64,000 bases of DNA from Yamagishiella unicocca (lineage: Eukaryota; Chlorophyta; Chlorophyceae; Chlamydomonadales; Volvocaceae), in contig BDSL01000023.1 in NCBI GenBank assembly GCA_003116995.1, positions 124,001-188,000 of the forward strand. The letters are read 5' to 3'. A program made the position numbers and the translations under genes. The notes beneath the pieces are model-generated. The model had not been told where the DNA came from and did no database searches. It worked only from the letters and a program-made list of their open reading frames with translations. Positions 35,801 to 48,289 of the stretch are shown here, piece after piece (positions within the stretch are counted from its first letter, which is position 1; every line of letters begins with the position of its first letter).

Positions 35801-38668
35801 AGAGCAGCCTCTTTGACGAGTGGGTGCGGGTTGAACACGGGAGCGCGGCTGAGGAAACGGCTGACGTCCTATTCGTGGGCGCTGTGTGTGTGCTCCTGAG
35901 TACTTGCGGAGGGCGCGGACGGTGCTCGCGGCAAGCTAGGCTGGTCTCTCGTTCGTATGAAGTGCACTGTGGGCGGGCGAAATGCACTGCGGGCGGGCGA
36001 AGTGCAGGGCGCGGGGAGAGGACGGGGTATTCCCGTGGCCTTCTATCCTTCCCCCCCATTCCGTTGCCGATTGGCACCTCCCCAAACCCGGTCCCACACC
36101 GACCCCTTCCCGTCCCCGCAGTTTCTTAGAGGAGCTTGACGACGAGCCCCCGCCGCCTCCCCTAGGAGCTGCTGGCGCCAAGCGGCCCGCTAGCGGGGGC
36201 GGCGGCGGTATGACGCTTCCTGGTCACGAACCGCTGGCGGTGGCGGCGGCGGTGGCTTGGGTGATGGGCCGCACCAGCGTCCGGCCCGAGTGGGAGGCGC
36301 ACTTCCTGGCGCAGCTCTTCAGGTATGCGCCCGGCGGCCATTGGATGGCGGCCGTTCGGGTGTTGCGCAGCTTGCCCGGCGGTGGACGGGGAGACCTGCG
36401 TCACTCACTCTGTCCGCCCATCACCACCACTCCAGGAGCTCACCATCCCCACACTGGGCGCCGCCACTACCCCACTACATCACTACCCCACTACCCTACA
36501 CACCCTCCGCAGGATCGCCCACTGCTGGGAGGTGGTGCCGCTGCAGCGCGAGTGCGTCCGCCTGCTGGAGCGGCGCGCGCCGGTGATGCCCCTGGAGCAG
36601 CTGCCCGCAGCGCTGGGGCTGTGGGAGGAGCTGCGGCGGCTGGGGGTGCTGACGGCGGGCGATGGAGGCGTGGGAGTGGAAAAGGTGCTGCGGCTGCAGC
36701 TGCAAAAGTAGGTGTTTTCGTGCGGGGGGGTTCGTCGTCCCAGCACCACGGCCTTGCCTAGCGGCCTAGCACAGCACAGGCCTGCTCGCGCCCAGCTGTG
36801 CGCCATGACGTGGGTGGGCAGGTGGAGGCCGGAGATGAGTGCATCCGCTGCTGCGCCGCCGCCGTTTAATTATGGACCCATCCACAGTCCAACATGTCAA
36901 TTTTCGTAACACCAACATCAGCATCCGCCGTTCTCCCGCTGTTTCGCTGGATGCACCAGCGCATCCTACCGTACCGCACGCGGCCGCCGGGGCCCCCGCT
37001 GCGCTAATGCGCGAAGGTCCGGTCCCCCGGGCAACCCCCCCCCCCCCGCACCCGCCGTCCGTGCAGGGCGGCTGCCTCGTGCCGCGTGCATTCGGGCAAC
37101 ATGCAGGAGGTCATGGCGGCGGCGTGTGCGGCGGCAGCCGCCGAGGAGGGCGACGGCAGCGGCGGCGGCGGCAGGGGCCCGTTTGTGGACTTGCAGCGAA
37201 CCTGCCTGCAGGTTGCGGAGGAGCACCTCAGCAGCGGCGGCGACGACGGTGCTGAGGCGGGCAGGGAAGTCGCGCTGTTTGCTTGCAGGTGGGTCAGGGC
37301 ATGGCTGCTGGAGGGGGAAAGGATACTTGCCCCGTGAGCCGCGGGGCGGCGAGGGATGCGAATGCTGGCTATAGTCTTCGCAACGGGAGCAAGCGGGCGT
37401 GGGGCGGAGCAGGGCCAGGGGCACTGATCGACTCTTGACCGTTTGATCGGCGTCCTGAGGGACTCACGGCCTGTCGGCGCGCCCTGCCGTAGGTTCCAGG
37501 ACCGGCCGCTGCTCTTCCGGACAATGCGGTGGTGGAGGCGGCGGCTGGCCACTGGCCTGCGCGACGGCAGGACGTTGCCCCAGCTGGCAGTGCTGCTGGG
37601 GCAGCTGCGGGTGCGGGGGTGGTGGCGGGACGGGTAGCAGGGCCAGGGCCTTTCCGATAGCACGGTTGGCTGGGCGGCTCGTGTGATAAAGGGCAGGATT
37701 GCGCCCCGTTCAGCAGCTCTGGGGTCCCGTGTGGCGCTGTTGGCGTTTAACTGCGCCGCGCCGTACCGCTGCCGTCCCCATCAGGACCTGGACGCACAGC
37801 AGCAAGTGCGCCGGAGCCAGCTGCAGAGAGCGGAGCCCGAGTCCGTGTTCGGCGCCACACCCTCCAAGCGGGCTCGCGTTGATGACGCGAGCGGTAGTGG
37901 TGGTCGTGCTGCACAGAGCGCGGGGGCTGCCATGGGCGAGTGCAACAGCGGCGGCGTTGACGGCGCCGCTGACGCCCAAGGCGCGGCCGCCGACTGCGTT
38001 GCGACTGTGGCCGCACAGCTGAGCGGCTTCCTGTGGGGCGAGGTCCTGCGGAATGCGAGGCCCAACACGGCTCTGCTGGTGCTGCAGGTGCGTCGTGACA
38101 AGTCACAAACGGAATAGACCGAATAGTGTGCGTGCCTGCGCGTGCGTGACAAGGCGCTACGAGGTGTAGGCAGCTTAATGCTCCCAAGGCCTCTCATTGT
38201 TTGGGATGGAAAAGCGCTTGCGCGCCCACCCAGCAATCGCCACCGGACCCCATGTCGGTCGCCCTCGGCCCGTATGTGTCTCTCACGGCCGCCTTCTTGC
38301 CTTGGCCCACGGACCACCGTGTCCCGTCGCCCTGGCCGGCCCCCGCATCTTTTGCCGCCCAGGCGTTCCCTTGCACGGAGGCCACACCCTGTGAAATGCC
38401 GTACTTCATACAGCAGGAGATGTACGGCAAATTGGCTCTCTTACAGCCAGCGCAACGGCTGGAGCTCCCGCCTTCATTCCGCACGCCCGGCCACAGTGAC
38501 TACGAGCGGCTGCAAGCGTGCCAAGACTGCCCCCAGCCGGGAAGCAAGCGCAGCCCGCCGCACGAGGCGGCCGTGGTGCTCCGCCGCGCGCAGCCCCTGA
38601 TCCGGGAGTGCGACAAGTGGCAGCGGGCGCAGGAGGAACACGCGCGGCACCGCTTGAAGGGCAGCTGA
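32821..38668 (+). CDS. Kelch-repeat protein with low-complexity insertions
   Basis: In-phase exons are 34064-35479, 35551-35819, 36122-36322, 36513-36707, 37067-37288, 37493-37610, 37785-38087 and 38363-38668, giving 1,009 residues before the stop. An upstream exon ending at 33856 carries the first kelch blade (TLVVIGGSGAGKAAVHETE). The proposed start at 32821 (MSSSGQYEQYHAGRAYAALR) and the exons near 33090-33290 are uncertain. Kelch blades continue with YGGCILVHGG, RYGHHLAVDRDTSRLWLFGG and GGTVTLVGGIRDA. They are interrupted by Gly/Ser/Ala-rich loops, so the propeller is expanded. The C-terminal half is helical (YAPGGHWMAAVRVLRS, CWEVVPLQRECVRLLERR, RTMRWWRRRLATGLRDG) and unrecognised. The DDEPPPPPL stretch at exon 6 and SKRARVDD near 37865 look like linkers, the latter a possible nuclear signal. 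Kelch proteins are commonly scaffolds or ubiquitin-ligase adaptors; no BTB or F-box is identified here. Confidence 0.65.
35955..36012. repeat. 21-bp intronic tandem repeat
   Basis: About three copies of a unit like GAAGTGCACTGTGGGCGGGC lie in the kelch-gene intron 35820-36121. Confidence 0.75.
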
Positions 38669-40118
38669 TAGGCTGGGGCAGGCCCGTGCCGCCTGTGTTG
38701 CTGCCACACCGTGGAGACCGGCGGATGGCGAGCTGGGATGCAGCAGCAACAATTTTGGCCGACCCGGTGGGCGACCGTCCGCGCCTGGCGTGGCGACCCA
38801 GTGCGGACGCTTCCGCCCTGTGTTGTCCTGGTCCGCTTGGCCGCCTACCCTACCGAAATAGTGGTTGACATGCCTTGTCCGGCTTGGCAAGAACCCTATC
38901 TAAGGAGTTTTTCTTCTCGTACCACTCGGCTAGGTAGGAATGCCTTCAGCCACATTACCGAGATAACGGAACGACGGTAACAACAATGGATGAAGTCAGC
39001 GCTGTCCAATGTGCTCGGCTGCCCGTGGGAGTGTTGAGAAGGTTGTGGATCGATTGCACCCGTGTGCACACTGCGCAGTGTATGGCGGCTATGGCGATCC
39101 CATGTGCGGCTCATCAGGCAGGATGCAAGGCGCGCGTTGTTGGTACGCTGTATGATCGAGCGCGGAATGATGCGAAGTCTAGGATGCGTTGCGTGGCTGA
39201 GCTGGACAGGATGCAGTAATTGGGATCACATCATCTGCTCCCAGGGGCGCACATGCAAATGGATGCGATGATAGGCTCCATTAATTTGAGGTTTTGTATA
39301 TGTGGTCGCTTGGTAGGATTCTCATGTGAGTATCGATCAAAATGTTGGAGCAGTTCAAAGCGGCGGTCTCGGCAACTCCCAGAGGATGATACGGCCGTGA
39401 ACAATTAAAGCCCACACATGCTCCGCATTTGATCTGGTTCCTGCTTACCTGCCATCGCTGCCCGTCACCTTCTTGGTCCACGCGTGGCACGAGTTGACGC
39501 GGATAAAATCACCAGCGACTCGCAGGAGCCGATCGCGCGACTGATGCGCACGTGTACGCGTCACCCTGTCGCATGTATGCAATTTATTTGTTAATTGAAC
39601 GGTTCGGGTGAAGTTATGCGGTCTTGAAAATGTGGTGGCTTGCTCTGTGGAATTACTGATGTCGCAGGGCGTTATGGGGCGGTTCCCCATCGATCCGACA
39701 CAACGCGCCTCGAAAGCGGAACTGTCAGCTTCATGTGAAAACGAATCCCTTTCCAGTTGCCGAACATAAAACATGAAAGCCATCAGCAGCTCAGGAGAGG
39801 ATGGTGATGATGGCTGGGCGACAAGACAGTTTTTCGGAGCTGCCTAAACAACGGAAGCGCAACCGCTACCCGAGGCAAGCGGGTCGCAATCGAGGATGTC
39901 GTCCAGGGAGGGACCGAGTCGCCCTTTGTAGCTATTTAACAAATCGACAGAGCGGTAATAGCAACAACAGTCTACTCCGAGAGGACATTCGTCCTGTGCA
40001 ACCACTTTGTCGGGCTCTTACGGGCTCCGGCCGACCGACGAGCCCTGTATCGCCGCCGCATATCGATACACAGTTTACTGCTCCGACTGGCACCACCAGA
40101 GGCGCAGCTTGGTCACTG
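38669..40118. other. Intergenic region
   Basis: I see no gene. Open frames here are short and lack family features, and no TGTAA signal stands out after the kelch gene. It should contain the 3' UTR of the kelch gene and the promoter of the kelch/HRGP gene. Confidence 0.4.
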
Positions 40119-43100
40119 ATGATCATGTGTGCGGCGCCTCGTTGCGGCGCGATGAGGCCTGCGGTCTTGTCTGGTGCAGCATGGGCCGTCGTGGTCGCGC
40201 TGCTGCTGGCAGCGAGCCCTGCCCCGCGCCTCGCTGCCGCTGACATCGGCGTCACGTGGGTCAACATGTCGCGCATGCCTTGGGCCGTGGGCGAGACGTC
40301 GGCCGGCTTGCTGCAGGTCGGTGACTAAGGCCGAGTGAGCGAGCGGCCCTGACCTACCGGCTCTATGCCACTGTCTTAACGCTTTCTTAACGGTTCATTC
40401 GCCTGCACACGCAGACAAAATATATGAATGATATTTTGTTTTGCAAAGCCTAAGCCGGCCCTCCCCCTACCTGAATGAACGAACCATGAACAAATCTGAA
40501 TGAACCTTAACCCGAACGAACCTGAACGAACGAACTCCCGCGCTCGCACAGAACCCTCTGGGTCCTCTGGGCAAACCGCTTCTGCTTGTGGTTGGTAACG
40601 CGCAAGATAACTCCACCTCGTCCAACGCCACCATGGTGCTGGACATCAAGGCAAACACGTGGTACAGGTACGAGCTTGTTTGTGGTGTCAGAGTGCGCGC
40701 AGTTACTACTACACAGTTACTACTACACAGTTACTGTTACACAGTTACCGTTACAGTTCTGCCTTTTGGTCTGTAACAGTTACTACTACAGTAGATTCAC
40801 GCGGACTGCAAGGCAGGGCCAATAGGGGCAAATGAAGGAGCGGCTCATGGCCGCGTGCACCCTACCGGTGCCACGTGCATACGTACGACATTGATGTGCT
40901 CACTTGATTGAAACTGCTGCTGAACCCGGCTATTTCACTGGCATGCATGCGGGCTGCCGGAAGGCTCGGTGCTGATTTCAGGGTATTTTCACTGACGGTG
41001 CCGTGTGCATCTGTTGTCGGCAACATCCCGCACAGGAAGGCTGATCGGTTGTACAAAGGCCATCACATGGCGGCTGGGACGGTCGACAACAAGCTGTATC
41101 TCGTCGGCGGCTACACAGATGGCACTACCCGTAGGTTGCAAATCTCCGGCTGCTGTGGGCAATTGTTGCCGGCATTGAGTTAGTTGGGTTCGTTGTCCTG
41201 ATCCTAAATGCTGCCGGTTGTTTCCTGCAGAAAATTTACAAATCTACGACCCCATAGCGGACACCTGGACCAGGGGCCCGCAGCCTCTCATCAAGAGTGG
41301 GGCCGCCTGCGCCGTTGCGCTCGACCGCTACATCTACCACTGTGGGGGCATCAAGGATGGCAACGAGTGGAACGGTGCTCCATTGGCAAACTGCGAGTGA
41401 GTGGCTGTTGCTTGGGTCGGCTCATACAGCTGCTGCGAGCCCGCGAAAGCGCATTATTCCTACCATCGCTCGTGCGATCGGAGCGACGTGCACCCGGCAG
41501 CCGTTATCACCAACCGGATATCACGATTAAACACCAACCGAAAGAACTTGATGCATTAGGAATGATCCCTGACATGTAAGACGGCGGACGAATGGTTGTT
41601 GTGAGCAGTAGTAATTGTTAGTAGTAGTTGTTGTGGGTTTCCCATGCCCCGGACACGAGGTGCCCATGGAGACATGTGATATCGCTGGACTTGAGAGTCT
41701 TCTCGCCAACGTCCCTTTCCTATGCTGTTAATGTGTACAGGAGGTTCAATGTGGACACTGGCAAGTGGGCTAACATCGCATCTATGCCGCAAGCCGTGCA
41801 CCATGCGGCCATGGGGACCAACGGATCGCACATCTTTGTCCTTGGTGGCCGGAACAGCTACGGCAACAACGCCAAAAATCCGGTGGACTTCACCCAAATC
41901 TACAACCCTGCGACAAACGTGAGTAATCGGGTTGGATGCATCCACCGGTGTACCGGTAGATAGGCGATGCATCTTCACAATATGTGTGCTGGGTGGGCAA
42001 GCAGGCGTGAACGTACTGGAAACACTGTAGGTGAAGCTGCCTTGTGTTAGTTCGTTGCGTTCGTTAAGGGATTTGAATGACCAATCACCGAAGTACATTC
42101 ACGCTGAACCAGCGACAAAAGGCGCGTTAAAGAACTTCACGTGTTTAGGTTCGTTGCGGTGCACACCGTCAGGCCGGGTGGCTCGCTACTGGCAGCGAAA
42201 GGTACTGTCCGTCAAACAATGTGCGTAACAATCCGCCACGCACGCATGTTGGGTTCTGCCTTCGCAAACAACGCCAGCGCCTCGTCTACCTCATCCTTGG
42301 CTGCCGTACACTCTCCCAATGCTGTCTGTTGGGCCCTCCCAACAGCAAGTTAGGGGAGCGTACGGCAGCCACAGGGCAAGGTCGACGAGGCTGCGGCTTA
42401 ATGTGCATACACAGATTGGACATTTTATATAATATACTACATTTGTTTTAAGGTAACCGTGTACTTCATTGCCAGTGAGAGCCGACGTGTTGATGGTATA
42501 CACCGCCTCCGAACACGTGAAGGTCTCTATCACGCCAAATCGATGCGGTGGCCGGGTACAGCAGTGCACCTGCTTGCTCTGGTTGCCCCTCCCACCCGCG
42601 CGGGACGGCACGGGGGTGTTTCTATTCGCCGTCGCGGCAAGTGGCGGGCAGGCCCGTTCGCTGCAGGGGGACAGCCTCATGCTGATAGGGCATGATAACC
42701 ATGTTGAAAGGTCCCAACAGGTAGTATCTGGGCGCCCCCAGTATGATCCTGAGCAAAAGACAAAGCTGGATTCGCTCATTTAGTTTCTTTAATGCCAGCA
42801 TTTAAGCCGGAGTCCATGCCGCTCCCTCGCAGACATGGATCGCGAGCACCCAGCCTGGCGGCCCCGCCCCGCTGCCCATCGCCCGTGGAGGTATGGGCGG
42901 CGCGGCGTACATGTACGGCTACCTGTACGTCCTGGGCGGCGAAGTCAGGTGCGTGATTACTCATGCCTTTTGATTGCACCGCTGAACAGCTTTGCAATTC
43001 AAGTTCCGCGTGCGCATGTAGGGTGCGAGGACATTGGTCGTCGACGTTCTCAAAGATCGGCCTGCTGGCATTACTCGAACGTCTGCGCCGTTTGTTTCAT

Positions 43101-44199
43101 GCTCAAGGTGCTGCTGCTTGTCTGGTCCTGCAGGTGCAACCTCACCGCAACCACTACCTGCCCCAACGCGACAACTGGTCTAAACGCCAAAGGCGTGTAC
43201 GACCGCATCGACCGGTGAGTCCACCCCACCGGGCGGAGCAAGTGCTCCTTGCCGCGTGCACAGCAGCCCCGTCCGTTTCCGCCAGATGCGGATTGGGATG
43301 GGCGCGATACGTGTCGTGGCAATCGGATCATTCTGCCTCCATGCACGGTTAAACATACGACTAGGGCGCATTCGTACTGGTGTGGTAAAATGAACGACCG
43401 TTTACTTGCTTGCAGGTACGACCCGCTGAGGGACATCTGGGATCGTGGCCTCCCCCGCATGGAGCTCGAGCGTCACGGCTCCTACCCAATCGTCGGCCCC
43501 GACCCAAGCGGCGCGGGACCTGTCATGTATGTGTGCGGTGGCGGCGACCAGCAGAGCTACAGCGAGAACGACTTGTGCCAGTTCATGCGGGTGCCACCGC
43601 CACCGCCATCACCGCCGTCACCATCGCCACCACCGCCCTCACCTCCATTGCCGCCATCACCATTGCCACCGTTACCATTGCCCCCATGGCCACCATCGCC
43701 GCCGCCGCCGTCACCTCCGCCGCCGCGGCCGCCATCACCGGCGCCGTTGCCACCTCGACCACCATCACCGCGGCCACCGTCCCCGCCGTCACCACCGTCA
43801 CCATCACCACCGTCACCGTTGCCGCCATCACCGCGACCACCGTCACCATCACCGCCATCACCATCACCGCCATCGCCGTCACCACCATCGCCATCACCAC
43901 CGCCACCGTCGCCATCACCACCGTTGCCGTCAACGCCGTCGACACCATCACTGCCACCACCGTCGCCATCACCGCCGTCGCCGTCGATGCCGTCAATGCC
44001 GTCGCGGCCGCCACTGTCACCATCGCTGCCGTCACCACCAACACCGTCAACACCGTCACCGCCACCGCCGTCGCCAGAGCCAGATCAGCCATCACCATCA
44101 CCAAATACACCCCCAGAAACACCTATCGCGACACCGCCGGCAGCATCAGATCCCGCTCCCCCGACGAGACCAGGCTTGGCGCCTCCCACAGCGCCATGA
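40119..44199 (+). CDS. Secreted kelch-propeller protein with long hydroxyproline-rich tail (copy A)
   Basis: Eight exons close in phase: 40119-40316, 40552-40667, 41036-41130, 41231-41396, 41741-41918, 42833-42948, 43134-43214 and 43416-44199, encoding 577 aa. The N-terminus has a signal peptide ([20 protein letters not shown]). Kelch blades follow: [57 protein letters not shown] and [11 protein letters not shown]. Cys pairs (CNLTATTTC) and NXS/T sites suit a secreted glycoprotein. The last exon ends in about 190 residues of [12 protein letters not shown] sequence, as in volvocine cell-wall and extracellular-matrix HRGPs such as pherophorins, which are hydroxylated and O-glycosylated. The tail loses its strict pattern in its last 20 residues. 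An extracellular-matrix role is inferred. The start is the first of two adjacent in-frame ATGs (40119, 40125); ATG at 40158 is also possible. The paralogue at 52754 has the same exon structure. Confidence 0.86.
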
Positions 44200-44786
44200 C
44201 GCGCCTGTTTCGCAAGTACTGTTACCAGCATGCTGACCCTGCTTGCCGGCGGACCCAACCCCTTGTGAGGGAATCTATCCGTGTGAGTTGATGATCACTA
44301 TTAACGGCGCAGTACAATCAGAGACCGATCGAAGGCCTGCAGCCGGTGCTGGAAAACCATAGCTGTCGTGTGGTGGAAAAGTCGTGGCTGCTGGATGGGC
44401 AGCGGGTGGACAGGTTGCTACTCGTCATGGATGTGATATAGTCGTAAATGAAGGGAATCATGTTAACGTGTGTTTTGAAGCACTAAAATATACGGTGTGC
44501 GATCGTGCGTGTACATGGTGGGTGTGTTCAGGATTAAAACTATTCTGATCTAGGAAGACCCGTCTTTAAGCAGAATGCGAGTATTACAAGGGAGCCAGAA
44601 CGGCTCAAGCGCGGAAGCGCAACCAGGCGGGCCCGATGGGCCAGACCACGACACGGGTCACTGGGCAAAAGAGCCCGCCCTCACCGGCCGGGAAGGGGCA
44701 AAAGCCGAAGGCAGCCAAACACGAGGACACGGAGAAGGCAGCACGCACAACTCAAAGCACGGGGAGGAGAACAAGCGCGTCCAGAC
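44200..44786. other. 3' flank of kelch/HRGP copy A and retrotransposon edge
   Basis: The first half is probably the 3' UTR of copy A. An open Gly/Glu/Lys/Gln-rich stretch starts at 44575 and runs on into the inverted-repeat arm. It has no recognisable domain and is probably retrotransposon 3' sequence present in only one of the two copies. Confidence 0.4.
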
Positions 44787-46111
44787 AACAGACCATTGTA
44801 GCGAGATTTGCCCCAGACGAGCTCGTATGAAACTACCGCCGATGCCGAATAAACACTATGTACACGGGTCGGACGAGCACCTCACACGGAGCGCAGGGCC
44901 AAATGAGGGAATGCAGAATGGCGAACCCTAAAAGGCAAAAATACAAGCGAGCGTCGGGAAGCCGCGCGGAGGATGCTCGTCATGCCATTCCCTGCTTGAA
45001 AAAAGCCGAGATCGTATGTGAAAAGGGCCGGGACCGTGTAATACGAGCACCGAGCCGTATAATATACTGCCGATGCCGAAAAGGCGTGGCCGGAGAAACA
45101 GCTGAGACGCGCCGCATTTCCGCTTGGCCGGGAGCACAATAAAAGTCCCCAGTACACAAAATTTACAGCGGGGGCTGGGAAGCTGCGCGCAAAAAGACCG
45201 CAAAATGTCCGGAAAACAGCAGCCGCGAACGGACGGGATTGCCGTCTGGTAGATGCAAAACAATGCATGGATCCCCTAACAGGCGTTTTTAAGAGCAGGT
45301 GGGCCGGGCCAGCGCAACTCACAGTGCCCTAGAACGCAAGAGGAAAGCAGCATGTCCATGGTACCACATTGGGTTGGCTATAAAAGTATGGTAGCAGGCG
45401 GGGGGCGATGAAAGAGAGCGCCAGCTGAGAAAACCGCGTGATACAGGCTGGGGACCTAAGATACCTCACGCACAACGCAACAGAAAATGTTTAGGTGACC
45501 TCAAGCCCGGTTTACCCAAGCAAGAAGGGGGGCCATGTCCTGGACTTAACATAGGCAAGCCGGGCCTAACCCAAGCGGGGGGACCACAGCAAGACCAGCA
45601 GACCTGAGCAGACGCCCACAAAGGCACCGAAAGGCACAGGGACCTCGCCCGCCGCGCCCAAGACAGCTCGCCCCCGACAAGATAGACCGGCAGGCATACC
45701 GAACATTGCACGAGCAAGGGGGCAATTCCAGAAGTGGTGCAGGCAAGGGGACACCGGGCCGCCGCTGGCGGCCCAGGGAAGCTCCCCCCAACCATAGGCG
45801 ACGATTTGCGTAGTATAATGCTGGCATTACTACTATGCTGGCATTTCCGGTGGCGCTGCATGCTACTGCTCTGGAAAGGTCAAGCCAGCACTAGGGGCCC
45901 CAGGACCAGATGACAAGTTCGAGCCTGACGGTATGCACAACAGCGCGCGGGTTCCCCACAACAATGACAACCCAGCAGGTACACCAAGGCCACTCGTCAA
46001 CGCCCGGACAGCACGCGATCCCATCCTCCACATGCCCTTCCATCCACGCATACTAAACCACAAATAACATACACGATCATCTGCTTCACGAAGAAGACGG
46101 TTCCCGTCTTT
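44787..46111 (-). mobile_element. Non-LTR (LINE) retrotransposon 3' remnant, left copy
   Basis: The - strand contains HHFWNCPLARA (about 45708-45745), the His/Cys motif typical of the C-terminal end of LINE reverse-transcriptase polyproteins. The following frame is broken by stops. The sequence is repeated in inverted orientation at 46485-47833. The arm begins at a short palindrome (AAGACGGTTCCCGTCTT, 46095-46111). No reverse-transcriptase core is present, so this is a 5'-truncated, dead copy. Confidence 0.7.
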
Positions 46112-46484
46112 GTTAAATATGCGATAATAAAATACTTTTATTGAATTATGTGATCAATGGAATACTTGTTAATATGACATGTGATCAGTGAACTACTTAT
46201 TTATGTGTGATCTACTTATTAGTGAAGTACAGCCGCACCGCACCAATTGCAAACCGCCAAGATACCAGTTAACTGTAACGATTACTACTTCACTTATCCA
46301 GAAGCAAACACAGCAGCAGTCAGCACCCAAGGGGAATTTTCGCAGTAGGAACCCCAACGACCACATCTTAGCGGTACAACATGCGTCTTCAACTCGCGTA
46401 GACGCAATTCTTCAACAGTCGAAGACGCTTTGGCTTCAACAGTCGAAGAAAATCCTTAAACTTAAACACCACACTATATGCCTC
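46112..46484. other. AT-rich spacer between inverted LINE copies
   Basis: This 373-bp spacer is the loop of the large inverted repeat. It contains degenerate repeats around TATGTGATC and ACTTATT (46145-46225). It also has a CTTCAAC/GTCGAAGAC-rich segment (46385-46450) that resembles, partly inverted, the sequence at 50993-51055. No gene is seen. Confidence 0.6.
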
Positions 46485-47833
46485 AAAGACGGGAACCGTC
46501 TTCTTCGTGAAGCAGATGATCGTGTATTTATTTTCGGTTTAGTATGCGTGGATGGAAGGGCGTGTGGAAGATGGGTTCGCGCGCTGTCCGGGACTTGACG
46601 ACTGGCCTTGGCGTACCTGCTGGGTTGTGATTCTTGTGCGTGGAGAACCCGCGCGCCGTTGTGCATACCGGTAGGCTCCATCTGGTCCTGGGGCCCTTAG
46701 TGCTGGCTTGACCTTTCCAGAGCAGTAGCATGCAGCGCCACCGGAAATGCCAACATAGTAGTAACGCCAGCATTATACTACGCAATTTGTCGCCTATGGT
46801 TGGGAGGAGCTTTCTTCGGCTGCCAGCGCCGGCCCGGTGTCCCCTCGCCTGCACCACTTCTGGAATTGCCCCCTTGCTCGTGCAATTTCGGTATGCCTGC
46901 CCGTCTATTTTGTCGGGGGCGAGCTGTGTTGCGCGCGGCGAGCGAGGTCCCTGTGTCTTTCGGTGCCTTACTTTCGGGGCATCTGCTCAGGTGTGCTGGA
47001 TTGCTGTGGTCCCCCTGCTTGGGTTAGGCCCGGCTTGCCTCTCTTAAGTTCAGGACATGGCCCCCCTTCTTGTCCTGGGTAAACCGGGCTTGAGGTGACC
47101 TAAACATTTCATTTGTTGCGTTGTGAGGTACCTTAGGTCCCCAGCCTGTATCGTGAGGCGGCGTACCAGCGTAGCGCATTCGCGCGGTTTTCTCAGCTGG
47201 CGCTGTCTCGCATGGCCCCCCGTCTGCTACCATACTTTTACAGCCAACCCAATTTGGTACCATGGACATGCTGCTGTTCCTCTTGCCTTGTAGGGCACTG
47301 TGAGTTGCGCTCGTGTGGCCCACCTGCTCTCAAAGACGTCCGTTAGAGGGATCCTTTCATAAGCATCTTCCAGGTGGCAATCCTGTCCGTTCGCGACTGC
47401 TATTTCCCGGTTCATTTGCGATCTTTTTGCGCGCAGCTTCCCAGCCCCCGCTGTAAATTTGGTGTACTGGAGACTTTTACTGTGCTCCTGGCCGAGCGGA
47501 AATGCGGCTCGATTCAGCTGTTTCTCCGGCCACTACTTTTCGGCATCGGCGGTAGAATGTACAGGCTCGGTGCTTGTATTGTACGGTCCCGACCCATGGC
47601 ACGTACGGTCTCGGCATTTTTGAGCAGGGATTGGCATGACGAGCATCCTTCGCGCGGCTTCCCGACGTTCGCTTGTATTTTTGCCTATTAGGGGTCTTCA
47701 TTTTGCATTGGGTCATTTGGATTTGCGCTCCGTCTGAAGTGCTCGTCCGACCCGTGTACATAGTGTTTATTCGGCATCGGCGGTAGTTTCGTACGGACTC
47801 GTCTGGGGCAAATCTCGCTACAATGGTCTGCTT
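46485..47833 (+). mobile_element. Non-LTR (LINE) retrotransposon 3' remnant, right copy
   Basis: This inverted copy of 44787-46111 carries HHFWNCPLARA on the + strand (about 46847-46885). Substitutions and small indels relative to the left copy (for example NCPLARAI versus NCPLARAM) show the two have diverged. The coding frames are short. The two copies are head to head: both 5' sides face the spacer. Confidence 0.7.
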
Positions 47834-47964
47834 AAACAACGCGTAATTGTTGCGTCAAGGACTGCAAGCACCCAGCAAGTAGGCTCAACTGGTGCATTGG
47901 TCCTTCACTACTCCGGAACCTTTGGAACCTCCACGAAACTAGAGCTTATTTAACTGAAAACTAG

Positions 47965-48289
47965 AGCTTATTTAACTGACGAGGATCTCGAGGATCTGAA
48001 AGAGCGCGTGCGCTCTCAGCGCGGCCAGGGCTGCTTGACAGGTCCTGATACATGTTTCCGCCAGCAATGTTTTGGACGGCATGACCTACTTGAGTTGAAT
48101 AACAGTTGGTACCTTGGTGAAACCAACAAGGACGAGAAGAGTTATATGATCAGGGACATCCGCCACTTCGCGTGCGACAACTGCCTCACTGACGTCCTAG
48201 GTAGCAAGGATGTCAAGTATACGGATGCGTCAGGTAAATTCCTGAAGCCATCAGGCTCTTACTTTTCAATTTTGAATTTGAGACAATAG
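47965..48289 (+). CDS. Small hypothetical protein fragment
   Basis: An open frame on the + strand reads LTDEDLEDLKERVRSQRGQG and continues through a Cys-containing stretch (FACDNCLTDVLG) to a stop at 48289. It is preceded by a duplicated CTAGAGCTTATTTAACTGA (47940-47979). No family is recognised. The stretch before 47965 is closed, so this could be an exon, or a coding relic of a mobile element that also carried the heptad repeats just downstream. Confidence 0.3.

Noticed and set aside
34119..36077. 652-codon open frame on the - strand opposite the kelch gene
   Set aside because: It is the antisense shadow of a GC-rich exon and continues through the introns. It is Arg/Pro/Ala-rich without domain features, while the + strand carries kelch motifs and consistent splice phases.
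43583..44122. Hydrophobic Val/Ala/Met-rich frame on the - strand resembling a membrane protein
   Set aside because: It is the reverse complement of the CCACCGTCA-type HRGP repeat; the hydrophobicity is a by-product of the repeat.
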